Assembly: GCF_029714185.1 (NCBI RefSeq)
Contig: NZ_CP121671.1
Location: forward strand, 434,001-498,000
DNA: 64,000 bases
Reading direction: 5' to 3'
Origin: Halobacillus naozhouensis
GTDB taxonomy: Bacteria > Bacillota > Bacilli > Bacillales > Halobacillaceae
In this document: piece after piece, positions 61,753-64,000 of the stretch
How positions within the stretch are numbered: position 1 is the first letter of the stretch
How the letters are laid out: each line of letters opens with the position of its first letter
Made by a program: the position numbers and the translations under genes
Notes under the pieces: generated by a model
Databases searched by the model: none
Seen by the model: the letters and a program-made list of their open reading frames with translations, nothing else
What the model was told of the DNA's origin: nothing

Positions 61753-62682
61753 ATTACGAAAAAAATTCTTTTATTTTGTGATCCTGGAATTGATGATTCT
61801 TTAGCAATTATGTATGCCATGCTGGATCCTGAAATTGAACTGGTTGGTATCGTCACTAGTTATGGTAATGTAACAAAAGACCAGGCTACAGCCAATGCTG
61901 CTTATTTGGTGCAATTAGCGGGTAGAAACGACATTCCCATTATCCCTGGTGCTTCCAATCCAGTTCACCAGAAAGAAATGATGTTCTATCCTGAAATTCA
62001 CGGTGAGGAAGGAATCGGTCCAATACGGCCTCCTAGTAACATGCAATATCAGATTTATCCTTTTGACACCATTCGTATCATCATAGAGAAATATAGAAAT
62101 GAGCTGATCATTGTAGATACAGGCCGTTCGACTACCTTGGCAACTGCATTTATTCTATTTCCCGATGAAATAAATAGGGTTAATTCCTTTTATGTAATGG
62201 GCGGGGCATTTTTTGTTCCAGGTAACGTAACGGCACTAGCGGAAGCAAATTTCTATGGAGATCCGACTTCATCTAACTATGTTCTTAAGTTTGCACATAA
62301 CCTGACGATAACTCCGTTAAATGTCACTCAATTCGCCATTATCACTCCGGATATCGTAGACACCATTTCCAAAAACGAGAAAAACGTCTATGCTTCCATG
62401 ATGGCGCCGGTCTTTGAGTATTACTACGAATTTTATAAAAAAAGTGTACCAGGTATATTAGGTGCACCTATTCACGATCTTCTCACTATTATACTCGTTA
62501 AAAATCCTACTATTGTTGATTACATATACTATGATGCAAATGTTGTAGAGGGTATAGAAGCAAGAGGACAATCCTATATTGACCTTCGACCAACAAGTAA
62601 ACCAGGAAAAACGGGTATTGCCACCACACTTTATTACGAAGCATTTATAGAAGAATTTAGTAAGGTGATGTTGCCGGAATGA
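61753..62682 (+). CDS. Inosine-uridine-preferring nucleoside hydrolase, ATT start
   Basis: The 309-residue protein belongs to the IunH family, which splits nucleosides into ribose and base. The essential Ca2+-binding motif FCDPGIDDSLAIMY lies at the extreme N-terminus, and VDTGRSTTLATA and TPLNVTQF follow. A stop at 61735 limits the frame. Between it and the ATG at 61810 there is no ATG, GTG or TTG, while that ATG would remove DPGIDD. The ATT at 61753, seven bases after GGGGGG, is the only plausible start. Substrate preference is unknown. Confidence 0.85.
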   Translation: MTKKILLFCDPGIDDSLAIMYAMLDPEIELVGIVTSYGNVTKDQATANAAYLVQLAGRNDIPIIPGASNPVHQKEMMFYPEIHGEEGIGPIRPPSNMQYQIYPFDTIRIIIEKYRNELIIVDTGRSTTLATAFILFPDEINRVNSFYVMGGAFFVPGNVTALAEANFYGDPTSSNYVLKFAHNLTITPLNVTQFAIITPDIVDTISKNEKNVYASMMAPVFEYYYEFYKKSVPGILGAPIHDLLTIILVKNPTIVDYIYYDANVVEGIEARGQSYIDLRPTSKPGKTGIATTLYYEAFIEEFSKVMLPE

Positions 62683-62739
62683 TAGGGTGTTTATTGATCC
62701 ATTTTATTAACGGTATTGCCTTGAAATTATGCGCTACTC

Positions 62740-62792
62740 GAAAGCCCGTTTTCTCCTAATTTATATAACGAGAATGGGCTTTCTTTATTTTT
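62740..62792. terminator. Terminator after the nucleoside hydrolase gene
   Basis: GAAAGCCCGTTTTCTC and GAGAATGGGCTTTC form an imperfect stem with a T-rich tail between convergent genes. Confidence 0.8.
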
Positions 62793-62833
62793 CGTTATTT
62801 TAAAGCGCTGGGTTAAATAGTGAAACGCCAGAA

Positions 62834-63856
62834 TCATTCTGTATCTTTTGATTTAGTAAGTTTTTGCTTATCTATTGTTCCAGGTGGCTGTTCTAACCAT
62901 CTATTTTTAATCATGAGGTCGGCGCCATCCTTCGCATATCGAGCGATTTCTATGGATAAGCGTTCATAATTTACCATAAGGTCGTTTCTTTGACTTGCAG
63001 CTGCTGCGGTCGCGTAATTCCCAGTTCCAGCCCCACTTAATAAACCCATATGAAATAAAGTTAATTTATCTGAGAATGGTGGGGTAGTTGAGTCTGTAAT
63101 ACTAACATCCGATGAGGCAGGGGGCTGTATGTTATTATTCATAAGTGCTTTTGTAAAGATTTCAACATGTTTTTTTGAAATATCTGCCCCTCTTAACATC
63201 CATTTTTGAACCTGTTCATTCGGTGAAGTTTGAGCAAAACTAAGGGCTAGTTTAGTTCCTATCATGTTAGTTTGAGTGTTCATGAACAAATGAGATATTT
63301 CAATTGAATTTAACGGCCGTTGGTTACCGAGAAGAGAAAATCCATTTATATATTTTTTTGAGTCTACAAAGTCCGTTCTAGTTGGATAGGCAATATAAGG
63401 TGCTCTAACAAATAAACCTTTTGAAAGGAGTACGTCTGTACTATTGTCGTATAGATCAGACGTTTCTTGCAGTCCTTCCATAAAATAAGCTCGTATATCT
63501 TTTCGGGCACTCATAGCGATAAAACTGCTGTAGGCAAGTAATCCAACCTTAGCCATATGGTTGATGTAATTTAGCATGAACATGTCTGTATAAAGCCTAG
63601 GGGCATTTAAATTTAAATCCTCCTTTTTTGTAAAACCTGTCGGCAATGGTATATTTTCAATTTGAAATATACTTGTTAGCTTTTTTATGTGTGCAGATGA
63701 AATGTCATAAGCAAACTGAACAATAGGTCGAATTTCGTCGTCCTCTACATGTTTGAGAAAATACTTTAAAATACATTTGGACATGCTATCATTCATATAA
63801 GAAGTCCAAACAGAACTTATTTCAGAAGAAGTTAGCTTCGTACGATTTTCAGTCAT
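62834..63856 (-). CDS. DUF3231 protein, two ferritin-like repeats
   Basis: The 340-residue protein is composed of two related halves (about 10-165 and 175-325), each a predicted four-helix bundle as in the DUF3231 family of Bacillus. LTSSEISSVWTSYMNDSMSKC and NSIEISHLFMNTQTNMIGTK are the two repeat starts. Family members resemble spore-coat/ferritin-like proteins and are expressed around sporulation; no activity is known. The ATG follows TTTGGAGGAA. Confidence 0.85.
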   Translation of the reverse strand: MTENRTKLTSSEISSVWTSYMNDSMSKCILKYFLKHVEDDEIRPIVQFAYDISSAHIKKLTSIFQIENIPLPTGFTKKEDLNLNAPRLYTDMFMLNYINHMAKVGLLAYSSFIAMSARKDIRAYFMEGLQETSDLYDNSTDVLLSKGLFVRAPYIAYPTRTDFVDSKKYINGFSLLGNQRPLNSIEISHLFMNTQTNMIGTKLALSFAQTSPNEQVQKWMLRGADISKKHVEIFTKALMNNNIQPPASSDVSITDSTTPPFSDKLTLFHMGLLSGAGTGNYATAAAASQRNDLMVNYERLSIEIARYAKDGADLMIKNRWLEQPPGTIDKQKLTKSKDTE

Positions 63857-63932
63857 AATTAAGTTCCTCCAAAGAATATTTTTTAGGTATGGATTTATTC
63901 TTTACGAAAAACTCATTAATATTATGGCAGAG

Positions 63933-63965
63933 GCTAGGGTAGGTTTACCCCTAGCTTTTCTTTTG
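63933..63965 (+). terminator. Terminator-like hairpin at the right edge
   Basis: GCTAGGG and CCCTAGC flank an 8-base loop, followed by TTTTCTTTT in the plus direction. The transcript it would end is not obvious. Nothing else was seen in 63857-64000. Confidence 0.5.
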
Positions 63966-64000
63966 CCAAGATTGATGACCATCGCAGCGATTTTGGATTG

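Noticed and set aside
1..64000. CRISPR arrays, tRNA or rRNA genes
   Set aside because: I found no regularly spaced repeats, cloverleaf-type sequences or rRNA stretches on either strand.

Overview
The window is chromosomal DNA from a low-GC Gram-positive bacterium of the Bacillaceae. The first 10.7 kb has the gene order known from Bacillus subtilis as ydiC-ydiD-gcp-ydiF-moaC-rex...ydiK-ydiL-groES-groEL. Strong AGGAGG-type ribosome binding sites, a CIRCE operator, cre boxes, an S-box riboswitch, a YesM/YesN-type regulator pair and spore/stress families (KGG, YjzC, DUF3231, Mn-catalase) fit this assignment. A halotolerant genus such as Halobacillus, Thalassobacillus, Virgibacillus or Oceanobacillus is my inference only.

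Layout. 0-10.7 kb is the core block: tRNA t6A synthesis (tsaB partial, tsaD), rimI, an ABC-F protein, moaC, rex, a DHA2 efflux pump, ydiK/ydiL and groESL. A cluster of DnaA boxes lies between tsaD and the ABC-F gene. 10.7-24 kb is accessory and mobile: a decayed holin-like toxin, two serine recombinases, an esterase, a MocR regulator facing an EamA transporter across two pairs of direct repeats, a complete group II intron with an RT/HNH protein, several small membrane proteins interleaved with short palindromes, an MFS exporter and an MFS remnant.

23-43.5 kb is a 4-hydroxyphenylacetate (4-HPA, homoprotocatechuate) catabolic region. A minus-strand arm carries ribF-like, hpaC, hpaB of the E. 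coli type, and a symporter with its micro-subunit. A plus-strand arm carries hpaG1, hpaG2, hpaF, an aldehyde dehydrogenase and a second symporter with micro-subunit. A third operon, divergent from a LysR gene, carries hpaE, hpaB of the Thermus type, hpaD, hpaC, ribF-like and a DapA-family aldolase in place of HpaI. Between the first two arms is a PucR-type regulator gene broken by a stop codon and two frameshifts. Together the genes would take 4-HPA through 3,4-dihydroxyphenylacetate and meta-cleavage to pyruvate and succinate semialdehyde. No hydratase gene (hpaH) is seen. Both ribF-like genes keep the FAD-synthetase module but lack the riboflavin-kinase signature. Candidate cre boxes suggest CcpA control.

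44-55.6 kb holds a small membrane protein, an SDR oxidoreductase, and a rhamnoside-use locus: YesM/YesN-type two-component system, ABC solute-binding protein, two permeases and a GH78 alpha-L-rhamnosidase. A nearly identical 20-bp direct repeat lies on each side of this locus. Just after it is a SAM-I riboswitch with a terminator but no recognisable sulfur or methionine gene.

56-64 kb is a stress and envelope block: DUF2254 membrane protein, KGG-repeat stress protein, Na+/H+ antiporter, DUF2512 protein, YjzC, manganese catalase, a nucleoside hydrolase whose only plausible start codon is ATT, and a DUF3231 protein.
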